Source: Treponema sp. UBA6852 (GTDB lineage: Bacteria > Spirochaetota > Spirochaetia > Treponematales > Treponemataceae). From it: a stretch of DNA of 53,775 bases. The position numbers were made by a program, and so were the translations under genes. Location: contig DKDI01000018.1 of assembly GCA_002449305.1 (NCBI GenBank), positions 1-53,775 on the forward strand, given 5' to 3'. The notes beneath the pieces were generated by a model. It was not told the origin of the DNA. It made no database searches and worked only from the letters and a program-made list of their open reading frames with translations. This document shows, piece after piece, positions 1-8,238 of this stretch (its first letter is position 1; each line of letters starts with the position of its first letter).

Positions 1-136
1 CAACCATTACTCCAGATGCAAATCCCAAAAGAAATTTCTGGACATTTTTATTTAAACTTTTCCCAAGAAAATAAACGCAGGCTGAGCCCAATGTGGTTCC
101 AAGAAAAGGAATCAGAATTCCATAAAAAGTATTCAT
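1..136 (-). CDS. ZIP family metal transporter, N-terminal part (cut by window edge)
   Basis: Reading leftward from an ATG at 136, the first 45 codons encode a hydrophobic N-terminus with GTTLGSACVYFLGKSL followed by LLGFASGVMV. This matches the first two membrane segments of ZIP (zinc/iron permease) transporters, which import divalent metals across the inner membrane; the LGFAxGVM motif is characteristic. An in-frame TAA lies five codons upstream of the ATG, so the start is fixed. There is no Shine-Dalgarno site; a TATAAT ends 6 nt before the ATG. The rest of the gene lies beyond base 1. Substrate cannot be told from this fragment. Confidence 0.72.
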   Translation of the reverse strand, partial: MNTFYGILIPFLGTTLGSACVYFLGKSLNKNVQKFLLGFASGVMV

Positions 137-142
137 GCTCTG

Positions 143-171
143 ATTATAGATTTAAAGAAGCGCAGTTTCAA
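143..171 (-). promoter_or_regulatory. Promoter of the ZIP gene (leaderless type)
   Basis: On the minus strand TTGAAA (166-171), a 17-nt spacer and a perfect TATAAT (143-148) stand 6 nt before the ATG at 136, so transcription should start at or next to the start codon. Confidence 0.7.
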
Positions 172-192
172 TGTTCGGATTTCGGCTGGAAT

Positions 193-221
193 TTGACGGC
201 ATGACACCAATATGTTATATT
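193..221 (+). promoter_or_regulatory. Promoter of the antisense RNA of the small-peptide locus
   Basis: TTGACG (193-198), an exact 17-nt spacer and TATATT (216-221). The predicted start is near 228. No plausible open reading frame follows before the terminator at 271-309, so the product should be a short RNA. Confidence 0.65.
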
Positions 222-227
222 AAATGA

Positions 228-310
228 AAGGAAATGCCCGAATTTTGGGTTATCTCCACTAAATGCGATAATAGCCGCCGCAGTGGGTCAAACTTGGCGG
301 CTATTTTTTA
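228..310 (+). ncRNA. Putative type I antitoxin RNA, about 80 nt
   Basis: The region lies between a near-consensus promoter (193-221) and an intrinsic terminator (271-309). It runs toward the hydrophobic-peptide gene on the opposite strand (313-414) and would be fully complementary to the 3' part of that mRNA. The geometry is that of type I systems whose antitoxin overlaps the 3' end of the toxin message (txpA/RatA, bsrG/SR4, fst/RNAII). Boundaries are inferred from promoter and terminator positions. Function is inferred from layout only. Confidence 0.55.
271..309 (+). terminator. Intrinsic terminator of the antisense RNA
   Basis: Perfect 9-bp stem, ATAGCCGCC (271-279) with GGCGGCTAT (296-304), followed by six T (304-309). 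The stem also forms in the minus-strand transcript, but the T tract serves only the plus strand. Confidence 0.8.
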
Positions 311-312
311 CT

Positions 313-414
313 CTACTTATTTTTTAGGTAAGCGAGAGCGGCAATAACTGTGCCTGCGACAGTAGCAATGCAACTAATAATTGCAGCAACTGCTAAAACA
401 AGGTCTAAAGTCAT
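313..414 (-). CDS. Small hydrophobic peptide, candidate type I toxin (33 aa)
   Basis: The ORF runs from ATG (414) to TAG (313) and is too short for usual gene callers. The peptide starts MTLDLVLAVAAIIS, has a single membrane segment over about residues 4-30, and ends in a charged KNK tail. This is the shape of holin-like or Fst/TxpA-type toxins, which insert in the membrane. A strong GGGAGG lies 5 nt before the ATG (420-425), unusual here because most first genes in this window lack one. The leader can fold so that the site is hidden (421-464), and a convergent small RNA covers the 3' end. I recognise no sequence family for the peptide itself; the call rests on size, hydrophobicity and context. 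Confidence 0.6.
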   Translation of the reverse strand: MTLDLVLAVAAIISCIATVAGTVIAALAYLKNK

Positions 415-420
415 GCCAGC

Positions 421-464
421 CTCCCATAATCAAATTTCAGCATAAGCTGATTGAGTTTTGGGAG
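421..464 (-). promoter_or_regulatory. Leader hairpin masking the toxin ribosome-binding site
   Basis: CTCCCA (421-426) pairs with TGGGAG (459-464), and inside it TCAGC pairs with GCTGA around an ATAA loop (442-445), with further partial pairing between. On the mRNA this puts most of the Shine-Dalgarno sequence in a stem, a known control of type I toxin translation. I find no convincing -35/-10 pair for the toxin upstream of about 480; TAAAAT at 489-494 is the best -10. Confidence 0.6.
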
Positions 465-630
465 ACAACCGCCTGTTCGTTGTAACATATTTTATTTTTA
501 CTGTATATATGTAGAGAATAAATATAAAATCTTTATTGCCTTTTTTAAATTCGTGAATATTCTTAAAACTTACTTTGTGTTGTCTTTTTGTAAAATAACA
601 ATAAATTACCGTGCATAACAGGAATTTACT

Positions 631-660
631 TTGTAACTTATGCGGAAAATTCAGTATTAT
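631..660 (+). promoter_or_regulatory. Promoter of the efflux operon (leaderless type)
   Basis: TTGTAA (631-636), an 18-nt spacer and TATTAT (655-660), which ends 6 nt before the ATG at 667. The -35 is weak. This arrangement, repeated at other genes here, is why 667 is preferred to the earlier ATG at 640. Confidence 0.5.
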
Positions 661-666
661 AAAAGC

Positions 667-1944
667 ATGGGATGCTTGAAAAAGAAAATCTTTGTTTTGT
701 TTTTTTCTATTGCCGCATTTGCATTTGCGGATGAAAATACTATTGAGCTTTCTCTTGAAGACGCAGTAAAAAGCGCGCTAAAAAATAATGTTTCTATAAA
801 GCAAAGTGAAATCAATCTTGATGAAAAAAAACGCGAGTCCACTTATTCATGGAATTCTATAAGTCCGTCGATTTCTGGAACTGGACGCTATTCAAAAAAT
901 ATTCCAAGTTCTTCTGATGACAAAGCCAGTCTTTCCGCAGGAATTTCTTTAAATGCAACTTTGTCGCCTTCTGTTTATACTTCTGCAAAAAACGCCGAGT
1001 TGAGCTACAGCCAGCAGCAGCTTTCGTATCAAAATGATTTGCGCTCTGTGGAACTTGATGTAAGAAAAAATTATTATTCTCTTCTTTATAAAATTGAAGA
1101 AATTTCGCTGAAAGAAAAAAGCCTTGAAACTTCAAAAAATCAATATGAATCAAATTTAGCAAAATACAAGCGCGGAACTTTATCAAGGCTTGATGTTTTG
1201 AGTGCGCAGGTTTCGTATCAGAATGATCAGCTTGAACTGAAATCTCTTAATGCGGAAATGGAAAATTCAATCGCTTCGTTTAAGCAGCTTGTGGGACTTC
1301 CGCAGAATGCCAAAATTTCACTTTCTGGCTCATTTGAAAATATTCTTAATCTAAAAAATATTTCAATTGAAGGAATGGATCTTAATTCATTCAGTATTGA
1401 ATCTTTGCAAAAACAGATTGACAGCGCAAAAAATTCATTGCTTGCTTCTCGGTTCACAGCTTACGGTCCAAGCCTTTCAGCTTCTTATTCTTACAATTAT
1501 TCTTCTATTGACGGCGGCTCAAATTGGGACGACAACGGAACTTTGAGTTTGCAGGCTTCGATTCCGCTGGACGGATTTCTTCCGTGGTCAAGCGGTTCTC
1601 TCAATGTTCAGTCAAAAAAAGATTCAGTAAAAAGTCTTGAGCTGGAGCTTGAAGATGCTAAAGTTTCGCTTGAAGTAAATATTTCAACTTTGATGAACAA
1701 AATAAATCAGTGCTTGGAAAATATTTCTCTTAGAAAAAGCAGCATTGAGCTTGCCCAGACAACTTACGAAATGACTTTGGAATCCTATAGCCACGGAACA
1801 AAAGATTTGCTTTCGCTTCAAACTGCTTCGGACAATCTTCTTTCCGCAAAAGTGAATTTAATTTCTGAGGCTTACAATTTGATATGTGCCGTTCTTGACT
1901 TGGAGAATGCGGCTGGAATTCCGTTTGGAACTTTGGAGAATTAA
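667..1944 (+). CDS. TolC-family outer membrane efflux protein
   Basis: Outer-membrane channel of a tripartite efflux pump. From the ATG at 667 the product is 425 aa and begins with a signal peptide (MGCLKKKIFVLFFSIAAFAFA). The mature part has the repeated long-helix pattern of OEP proteins (LSLEDAVKSALKNN at the start, a KRGTLSRLDVLSAQ helix near the middle and TYEMTLESYSHGTKDLL in the second repeat), with beta-strand stretches rich in Ser and Tyr between. The ATG at 640 is in frame but adds a charged N-extension and has no ribosome site. It begins an operon with the membrane fusion and RND genes (2- and 3-nt gaps). Substrate is unknown. Confidence 0.85.
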   Translation: MGCLKKKIFVLFFSIAAFAFADENTIELSLEDAVKSALKNNVSIKQSEINLDEKKRESTYSWNSISPSISGTGRYSKNIPSSSDDKASLSAGISLNATLSPSVYTSAKNAELSYSQQQLSYQNDLRSVELDVRKNYYSLLYKIEEISLKEKSLETSKNQYESNLAKYKRGTLSRLDVLSAQVSYQNDQLELKSLNAEMENSIASFKQLVGLPQNAKISLSGSFENILNLKNISIEGMDLNSFSIESLQKQIDSAKNSLLASRFTAYGPSLSASYSYNYSSIDGGSNWDDNGTLSLQASIPLDGFLPWSSGSLNVQSKKDSVKSLELELEDAKVSLEVNISTLMNKINQCLENISLRKSSIELAQTTYEMTLESYSHGTKDLLSLQTASDNLLSAKVNLISEAYNLICAVLDLENAAGIPFGTLEN

Positions 1945-1946
1945 TT

Positions 1947-2885
1947 ATGAAAGTAAAAGCATCATTTATTGTTGTTTCTTTTGTGTGCGTGTGCATTTTG
2001 GCAGGAACTTTTTTTGCGATAAAATTTGCGCCAAAGAAAAATCCGTTTCCTCCAAAAGGCGGACTTCCACAGGAACAGGAAGCAGCGAGCATAAGAACTA
2101 TGGTTGCTGCGCAAAAAACATTGCATGCTTATGTTGACACAAATGGAGAAATTGAGTGCGAAAGTTCTGTTGACTGCTATCCTGACATCGGCGGAAAAAT
2201 TGCGAGAGTTTATGTTGCTCTTGGCGACACTGTAAAAAAAGGAGATGTTCTTGCGGAAGTTGATCCAAGCGAGCCGGGCGCATATTATGTGAACAGTTCC
2301 GTTTATGCTCCAATCAGCGGAATGATAACTTCTACGCCAAAAGAAATCGGAACTACAGTCGCGTCTTCCACAGCGATTACAACAATCGGCGATGTTTCCA
2401 ATTTGCAGATCCGCGCAAAAGTTCCAGAGCGTTACGTTTCGTTTTTAAAGCGCGGACTAAAGGCAACGATAATTCTCGAAGCCTATCCTAATGAAACATT
2501 TTCTGCAACGGTAAAAAAAGTTTCGCCAGTGCTTGATTCTCAAAGCCGCACAAAAGAAATTCTTTTGTCGTTCAATAAAACTGATTCAAGAATAAACGCC
2601 GGAATGTTTGCAAAACTTACGCTTTTTACAGCTGACTATGCAGGAAATGTTGTGGTTCCGCTAAATTCAGTTGTTGAAAAAAACGGAAAAGACTGCGTGT
2701 TCATTTTTAACGAAGATGACAGCACAGTAAGTTTGCGCGAAGTGGAACTTGGAAATTCTGTGGACAATATGATTCAAGTTGTTTCTGGAATTTACGAAGG
2801 CGAAAAAGTTGTAGTTGAAGGTATGACTTCTGTTTCTGACGGAAGCAAAGTCCGCAATATATCAAGCGGTTTAAATGCGGAGTAA
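1947..2885 (+). CDS. Efflux RND transporter periplasmic adaptor (membrane fusion protein)
   Basis: 312 aa. One N-terminal membrane anchor (residues 5-26), then a lipoyl-like half (GKIARVYVALGDTVKKGDVL) and its partner hairpin half (VYAPISGMITSTP), then a beta-barrel domain (VSFLKRGLKATIILEAYP) and a C-terminal membrane-proximal domain (VVPLNSVVEKNGKDCVFIF). This is the HlyD/AcrA order; the coiled-coil hairpin is very short, as in many spirochaete adaptors. It links the pump at 2889 to the channel at 667. A GGAG site lies before the ATG, and the gene starts 2 nt after tolC stops. Confidence 0.9.
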   Translation: MKVKASFIVVSFVCVCILAGTFFAIKFAPKKNPFPPKGGLPQEQEAASIRTMVAAQKTLHAYVDTNGEIECESSVDCYPDIGGKIARVYVALGDTVKKGDVLAEVDPSEPGAYYVNSSVYAPISGMITSTPKEIGTTVASSTAITTIGDVSNLQIRAKVPERYVSFLKRGLKATIILEAYPNETFSATVKKVSPVLDSQSRTKEILLSFNKTDSRINAGMFAKLTLFTADYAGNVVVPLNSVVEKNGKDCVFIFNEDDSTVSLREVELGNSVDNMIQVVSGIYEGEKVVVEGMTSVSDGSKVRNISSGLNAE

Positions 2886-2888
2886 AAA

Positions 2889-5800
2889 ATGGTCAGCGAA
2901 AAAACTCTTGAGCATCCAGTTCTTACACTGATGGTTTTCACGTTGCTTGGGCTTATGGGAATTTTCAGTCTGGGCAATACTTCGGTTTCTCTTATGCCGG
3001 ATATTGATATGCCGTACCTGATGGTTTCTGCGACTTATGAAAATGCCGGTCCTGAATCCGTTGAAAAATCTGTTACGACTTTGATTGAAGATGCGCTTGT
3101 GAGCCTTAGCAATTTAAAGGAAATAACTTCGACATCTTCGGAAGGAAGAAGCAGTGTTTTTCTTGAATTCAATTACGGAACAAATCTTGATATTGCGACT
3201 AACGATGTGCGCGATAAACTCGACCGCATTACAAGAAGACTGCCAGACGATGTAACGCCTACAATTTTTAAAATGGATTCTGACAGCCAGCCAATTATGA
3301 GAATTGCAGTGCGCGGAAACCGTTCAGTTGATGAGCTTAAAAAAATTGCGGAAGATCAGGTTGTTGATATTCTTGAGCAGGCGCAAGGTGTTGGACAGGC
3401 GGAGTCGATGGGAGGAAGAACCCAGATTGTCCGTGTGGAGCTTGAGCAGAATAGGCTTCAGGCTTACAATCTTACTCTTTCTGAAGTTTCGTCTTCGCTT
3501 TCAAAGCAGAATCTTGAAATTGGCGGCGGAACAATCACAGAAGGCTCAATGGATTATTCCATCCGCACAACAGGCGAATACACAAGCATTGACCAGATAA
3601 ACAATACTGTTATTACAACAAAGAACGGTTACGATGTAAAACTTAGCGATATTGGCCGCGCGTTCATGGGATACAAGGATGCAAGCAATGTTGTTTACAT
3701 TAATGGACTTCCCGGTGTTTACGTTTCAATTACAAAGCAGTCTGGAGAAAATAGCGTTGCGGTTGCAAATGCTGTCTATGAAAAAATCAGCGAGCTTGAA
3801 AAAACTCTTCCTGCTGATATTTCGCTTGAAATAATCCGCGATGATACAGAAAGCATCCGCGATACATTGAATACGCTTTTTGATTCGGCGTGGCAGGGAC
3901 TTTTGCTTGCGGTTGTAATTCTTTTTGTTTTCTTGTGCGCTATAAAAACCACGATTATCATTGCGATTTCTGTTCCGCTTTCAATTATAATAACAGTTCT
4001 GTGCATGAACTTTGCCGGAATTACATTGAACATGATGACGCTCACTGGCTTGATTCTTGGTGTTGGAATGGTTGTTGATGCTTCTGTTGTTATGATTGAT
4101 AACATTTATTCTTACAGAATGAGAGGCGCAAAGCCAAATGTTGCCGCTGTTCTTGGAAGCTCGGAAATGATTCTTTCTGTTGTGTCAGGAAACCTTACAA
4201 CAATCTGCGTATTTGTTCCGTTTCTTTTCTTTATGAAGGATTTGGGGTTTATGGGGCAGATGTTCAAGGGAATTATTTTTACAATTGTAATTGCTCTTGT
4301 AAGCAGTTTGTTTGTTGCGATTTTTCTTGTTCCGGTTTTGGCAGGACATTTTCTTCCAATTACAAACAGAAATGAAAAGCCTGTTAAGTCCCGCTTCTTT
4401 AAAGTTTTGTACGGAATATTCACAAAGTCGCAGGACATTGTTTCCCTTGGATATGAAAAGCTTCTAAAAAAAGCCTTGGACAGTCGCGGCGTTACTGTAG
4501 TTGTCTGCGTTACGGCTCTTGCTTTTTCTTTTATGCTGATTCCGACTTTGAGAATTCAGCTTATGACTGGCGGACACGACGACAGCGTTTCTGTAAAACT
4601 TGGACTTCCTGTTGGAACTTCGCTTGAAGAAACTACGGATGTTGTTTTAAAATTTGAGGAAATTGTAAAGAGTGAAATCAAAGGCTACAAAAATATAATT
4701 ACAAGCATCGGCTCAAGCTGGAGAAGTTCAGGCTCGTACAATGGAACGATTCAAATTTCCCTGCCGAATTCGGATGAGCAGATTGACAATGACGAAACAA
4801 TAAAGCAAAAACTCAGAAAGCATTTTACTGAATTTGCAGGAGTTGACTTTAGTTTTGGGCAGAGCCGACGCCAGCAGATGACAGGAGATGACATAGACGT
4901 TGTTCTTAGAAGCTCTAGTTTGGACAGCGCGCTTAATGTTGCAAAAAAAATTCAAGAAGTCATGGCAGCCATTCCAGACATAGGAGAATCTTCCGTTGAT
5001 ACAGACGAAGGGCTTCCGCAGGTTCAAGTTGAAATTGACCGGCAGCGCGCATATAGTTTTGGCGTGAATGTTGCCACTGTTGCAAATGAAATTCAGGCTA
5101 GCATAGAAGGAGTTTCTACAACGACTTATCGTGAAGATGGAGACGATTATACAGTTTATGTAATGCTCCGTCCGGAAGACAGACAGAAAGTTGTTGACCT
5201 TGAGCAGATTTATGTGAACGGCACAAACGGACGTGTGTGCGTTGCCAATTTTGCAAGAGCAGTAAAAGGCTATGGTCCTGTTACAATTAGCCGTGAAAAC
5301 AGACGCCGCATTGTCCATGTTACTGCTGATATTGTTTCGGATGAAAATGCAAATGTTGTTGAAGAAAAAATCAAGGAAGGAATAAAAAATTCGTTTATTG
5401 TTCCTGACAACGTTTCTGTAAGCTACGAAGGTTCTTGGAAAGATGTAAAAGAGCAGACGGCAATTTTTGCAAAAATTATGATTATGGCAATTCTTCTTGT
5501 ATTTGGTGTAATGGCGGCGACTTACGAAAGCTTTAAAGCTCCGTTTATAAATCTTATGACAATTCCGTTTCTTGCGATTGGTGTTATTCTTATTTATAAA
5601 ATTACCGGGCAGTCGTTCAGCTTGCTTTCCGCAGTAGGACTTGTAATGCTCGTTGGAATTGTTGTAAACAACGGAATTATTTTGGTTGACTACACGAATC
5701 TTCTTGTGGAACGCGGAATGCCGTTAAAGGATGCTTGCTATAAAGCCGGATGCTCAAGGCTTAGGCCTGTCTTGATGACAACGCTTACAACAATTCTTGG

Positions 5801-5993
5801 AATGATTCCGATGTGTTTTGCTTCAAGCGGAAGCGCGGGAATGGTTCAGCCTATAAGCGTTGCAGTTGTAGGCGGACTTACAAGCTCCACATTTATAACG
5901 CTTTTCTTTATTCCTGTGCTTTACACTTTTGTAATGAAAAAAAAGAAAATGCAGCAGCCTGTTGTTCAACTTGCTTTGCCGGAGGAAAAATAA
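2889..5993 (+). CDS. RND family multidrug-type efflux pump (AcrB/HAE-like)
   Basis: 1034 aa, full length for the family. TM1 is at residues 9-29, then the first large periplasmic loop, TM2-6 near 336-490, the second loop, and TM8-12 near 865-1015. The proton-relay segment GVGMVVDASVVMIDN matches TM4 of AcrB-type pumps, and VGIVVNNGIILVDY matches TM10. The sequence fits the hydrophobe/amphiphile branch rather than heavy-metal pumps. Proton-driven inner-membrane export is expected. Translation is closely coupled to the adaptor gene (3-nt gap, GGAG site). Confidence 0.93.
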   Translation: MVSEKTLEHPVLTLMVFTLLGLMGIFSLGNTSVSLMPDIDMPYLMVSATYENAGPESVEKSVTTLIEDALVSLSNLKEITSTSSEGRSSVFLEFNYGTNLDIATNDVRDKLDRITRRLPDDVTPTIFKMDSDSQPIMRIAVRGNRSVDELKKIAEDQVVDILEQAQGVGQAESMGGRTQIVRVELEQNRLQAYNLTLSEVSSSLSKQNLEIGGGTITEGSMDYSIRTTGEYTSIDQINNTVITTKNGYDVKLSDIGRAFMGYKDASNVVYINGLPGVYVSITKQSGENSVAVANAVYEKISELEKTLPADISLEIIRDDTESIRDTLNTLFDSAWQGLLLAVVILFVFLCAIKTTIIIAISVPLSIIITVLCMNFAGITLNMMTLTGLILGVGMVVDASVVMIDNIYSYRMRGAKPNVAAVLGSSEMILSVVSGNLTTICVFVPFLFFMKDLGFMGQMFKGIIFTIVIALVSSLFVAIFLVPVLAGHFLPITNRNEKPVKSRFFKVLYGIFTKSQDIVSLGYEKLLKKALDSRGVTVVVCVTALAFSFMLIPTLRIQLMTGGHDDSVSVKLGLPVGTSLEETTDVVLKFEEIVKSEIKGYKNIITSIGSSWRSSGSYNGTIQISLPNSDEQIDNDETIKQKLRKHFTEFAGVDFSFGQSRRQQMTGDDIDVVLRSSSLDSALNVAKKIQEVMAAIPDIGESSVDTDEGLPQVQVEIDRQRAYSFGVNVATVANEIQASIEGVSTTTYREDGDDYTVYVMLRPEDRQKVVDLEQIYVNGTNGRVCVANFARAVKGYGPVTISRENRRRIVHVTADIVSDENANVVEEKIKEGIKNSFIVPDNVSVSYEGSWKDVKEQTAIFAKIMIMAILLVFGVMAATYESFKAPFINLMTIPFLAIGVILIYKITGQSFSLLSAVGLVMLVGIVVNNGIILVDYTNLLVERGMPLKDACYKAGCSRLRPVLMTTLTTILGMIPMCFASSGSAGMVQPISVAVVGGLTSSTFITLFFIPVLYTFVMKKKKMQQPVVQLALPEEK

Positions 5994-6284
5994 ATGCAGC
6001 GTGTGGAAATAATTTCAAATAAATCTGTTGAAGACGATATTACTCAAGCTTTGGAAGAATACGTTCCTGATATTTTGTACACGAAGTTTCCGCTTGTTTA
6101 TGGCCGCGGAGGAAATGACCGCAAGCTTGGAAATACAACTTGGCCTGAAAAAAATTTTGTGCTTGTAAGCTATGTTGAGGATGAAGATTTTCCAAAAGTG
6201 CAGGCTGTAATAAAGGCAATAAAGAAAAAATTTTCTGGTGAAGGAATAAAGCTTTTTGCAATAAAAGCAGAAGAGCCGCTTTAA
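5994..6284 (+). CDS. Small PII-like protein closing the RND operon
   Basis: 96 aa. It starts directly after the pump stop codon, behind a clear GGAGG. The order of elements suits a ferredoxin-like PII fold: MQRVEIISNKSV strand and helix, a flexible middle rich in Gly and Asn (GRGGNDRKLGNTTWP) where a T-loop would be, then FVLVSYVEDEDF, a Lys-rich helix and a last strand (IKLFAIKAEE). Small PII-like proteins are known beside some metal RND pumps. I infer a sensor or modulator of the pump; the canonical PII signature is absent, so the family call is tentative. Confidence 0.55.
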   Translation: MQRVEIISNKSVEDDITQALEEYVPDILYTKFPLVYGRGGNDRKLGNTTWPEKNFVLVSYVEDEDFPKVQAVIKAIKKKFSGEGIKLFAIKAEEPL

Positions 6285-6301
6285 ATGAACGGTTTTCAAT
6301 C

Positions 6302-6330
6302 TTGACGGTAAGGCGTAATTTTGGCATACT
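6302..6330 (+). promoter_or_regulatory. pyrG promoter
   Basis: TTGACG (6302-6307), 17-nt spacer and CATACT (6325-6330), with TG one base before the -10 (extended -10). Start expected near 6337, upstream of the leader terminator. Confidence 0.65.
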
Positions 6331-6361
6331 AGCTTACATTGTAATTTAAAGCGACTATATG

Positions 6362-6397
6362 CCGCAGATTGCTTTTGTAGTCTGCGGATTTTTTTTT
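6362..6397 (+). terminator. Leader terminator between pyrG promoter and pyrG
   Basis: CCGCAGA (6362-6368) pairs with TCTGCGG (6381-6387), followed by A and nine T (6389-6397). It lies downstream of the predicted promoter and 17 nt before the ATG, so it can act as an attenuator as well as ending read-through from the efflux operon. GACTA (6353-6357) can pair with TAGTC (6378-6382), which would break the terminator stem; this is a possible antiterminator. Confidence 0.7.
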
Positions 6398-6414
6398 GAA
6401 TAGGAAGGCGTGCT

Positions 6415-8019
6415 ATGAAATCAACAAAGTATATTTTTGTTACAGGTGGTGTTGTTTCTGGACTTGGAAAAGGAATTACAGCTGCATCTTTAGGACGTCT
6501 GCTCAAGTCGCGCGGACTTAAGGTTGCTTCACAAAAACTTGATCCGTACATCAATGTTGATCCTGGAACAATGAGTCCTTACCAGCACGGTGAAGTTTAT
6601 GTTACAGATGACGGCGCGGAAACAGATCTTGATCTTGGACATTACGAGCGTTTCATTGATGAAGACTTGAATAAATTTTCAAACCTTACTTCTGGAAAAG
6701 TTTACTGGAACGTTCTCAACAAGGAACGCCGCGGAGAATATCTTGGCGAAACAGTTCAGGTTATTCCGCACATTACAAACGAAATAAAATCATTTATTTA
6801 CAATGTTGGAAAAACTTCCGGCGCAGACATCGTTATTACAGAAGTCGGAGGAACAACAGGCGACATAGAAAGCCAGCCGTTCCTTGAAGCAATCCGCCAA
6901 GTTGGTCTTGAAGTTGGCAGTGAAAATTCGCTTTATATACATGTTACGCTTCTTCCGTTTCTTCATGGTTCTGATGAACATAAGACAAAGCCTACTCAGC
7001 ATTCTGTAAAAGAACTCCAGGGGCTTGGAATTAAGCCGGACATTCTTGTTTTGCGCTGCGATGAAAAACTTGAAGAAAGCATTTTCCGCAAAGTCGCCAT
7101 GTTCTGCAATGTAAAGCCAGACTGTGTTATTGAAAATCTTACGCTGCCAGTTTTGTATCAGGCTCCGATTATGCTTGAAAAACTTCACTTTTCAGACATT
7201 GTTTGCCGCGAGCTGAATCTTTCTGTTCCTCCTTGCGATTTAACTGAATGGAACAATATGCTTGAAAAAATTCAAAACCGCACAAAGAAAGTTACAATCG
7301 GTCTTGTCGGAAAATATGTTCAGCTCCATGATGCTTATCTTTCTGTTGCGGAAGCTTTGCAGCACGCAGGTTATGAACTTGGCTCTTATGTGAACATAAA
7401 ATGGATTGACAGCGAGTCTATTTCAAAAGAAAACGTGGACGATATTCTTGGTGGATGCAACGGCGTGATTGTTCCTGGCGGATTCGGTTCGCGCGGAATT
7501 GAAGGAATGATTGCTTCCGCTGATTATTGCCGTGAGCATAATTTGCCTTATCTTGGAATTTGCCTTGGAATGCAGATTGCGGTTATTGCGTTTGCCCGTT
7601 CTGTCTGCGGATTTAAAGATGCCAATTCAGGTGAATTTGATGAAAACAGTGCGCACAAAGTAATTGACTTTTTGCCAGACCAAAGTGAATCCGTGAACAA
7701 AGGCGGAACTCTGCGTTTGGGTGCTTATCCATGCAAAATCAAAAAAGGCACTCAAATGTACAAGTGCTACAAGACAGAAGAAATTTCTGAGCGCCATCGC
7801 CACCGCTATGAGTTCAACAATGATTTTAGAAACGCTCTTGAAGATGCCGGCCTTACTTTAAGCGGAACTTCGCCAGACGGAAATATTATAGAAACTGTTG
7901 AATATGACAAGAACAATTTCTATGTTGGCGTTCAGTTTCATCCAGAATTCAAGAGCCGCCCGAATAAGGCGCACCCATTGTTCCTTGGACTTGTAGCCGC
8001 CGCCCTTGGCGAACAATAA
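6415..8019 (+). CDS. pyrG: CTP synthase
   Basis: 534 aa, full length. Makes CTP from UTP using ATP and glutamine. The synthetase half carries FVTGGVVSGLGKGITAASLG (P-loop) and the conserved KLDPYINVDPGTMSP and GEVYVTDDGAETDLDLGHYE stretches. The glutaminase half has the nucleophile loop YLGICLGMQ and the His-Glu pair in GVQFHPEFKSRP. Start: AGGAAGG 8 nt before the ATG. The short 5' leader contains a terminator (6362-6397) that probably links expression to nucleotide supply. Followed by a hairpin repeat, not by another gene on this strand. Confidence 0.97.
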   Translation: MKSTKYIFVTGGVVSGLGKGITAASLGRLLKSRGLKVASQKLDPYINVDPGTMSPYQHGEVYVTDDGAETDLDLGHYERFIDEDLNKFSNLTSGKVYWNVLNKERRGEYLGETVQVIPHITNEIKSFIYNVGKTSGADIVITEVGGTTGDIESQPFLEAIRQVGLEVGSENSLYIHVTLLPFLHGSDEHKTKPTQHSVKELQGLGIKPDILVLRCDEKLEESIFRKVAMFCNVKPDCVIENLTLPVLYQAPIMLEKLHFSDIVCRELNLSVPPCDLTEWNNMLEKIQNRTKKVTIGLVGKYVQLHDAYLSVAEALQHAGYELGSYVNIKWIDSESISKENVDDILGGCNGVIVPGGFGSRGIEGMIASADYCREHNLPYLGICLGMQIAVIAFARSVCGFKDANSGEFDENSAHKVIDFLPDQSESVNKGGTLRLGAYPCKIKKGTQMYKCYKTEEISERHRHRYEFNNDFRNALEDAGLTLSGTSPDGNIIETVEYDKNNFYVGVQFHPEFKSRPNKAHPLFLGLVAAALGEQ

Positions 8020-8040
8020 AATTATAGGATTTGTCTTTTT

Positions 8041-8181
8041 GTCATTGCCGGGCTTGATCCGGCAATATTATTTAGGGTTTATCAAAACCCTAAAAACGGC
8101 TAAGTCAAGGTCTTGAGTGTAAGCGTACCTTGATTAGATGTATTCCCATAGGAGATTCCCGCATCAAGTGCGAGAATGACA
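8041..8181. repeat. Intergenic palindromic repeat (GTCATT...AATGAC type)
   Basis: The stretch begins GTCATTGCCGGGCTTGATCC with a hairpin (TTGCCGG / CCGGCAA, 8045-8065) and ends with GAATGACA (8174-8181). Further hairpins lie inside (AGGGTTT / AAACCCT, 8074-8091). The bounding GTCATT and AATGAC and the hairpin form recur at 45856-45934 and 19567-19594, so this is a dispersed element. The 8020-8238 interval holds nothing else I can support. Confidence 0.55.
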
Positions 8182-8238
8182 GATAAGTTTTACTACCCTG
8201 TGTACTTCAGTTACCCGGCTTTTTTTTTTCAGGATATT

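Noticed and set aside
16..204. Plus-strand ORF of 62 codons at the left edge
   Set aside because: It lies opposite the ZIP gene, which has a clear family motif and a consensus promoter; the plus-strand peptide has no support.
640..666. ATG 640 as the tolC start
   Set aside because: It adds nine residues before an otherwise normal signal peptide, has no ribosome site, and would overlap the promoter whose -10 ends 6 nt before ATG 667.
4728..5318. Long antisense ORF (196 codons) inside the RND pump gene
   Set aside because: Mirror of a well-matched coding region with biased codon use; no promoter or ribosome site.
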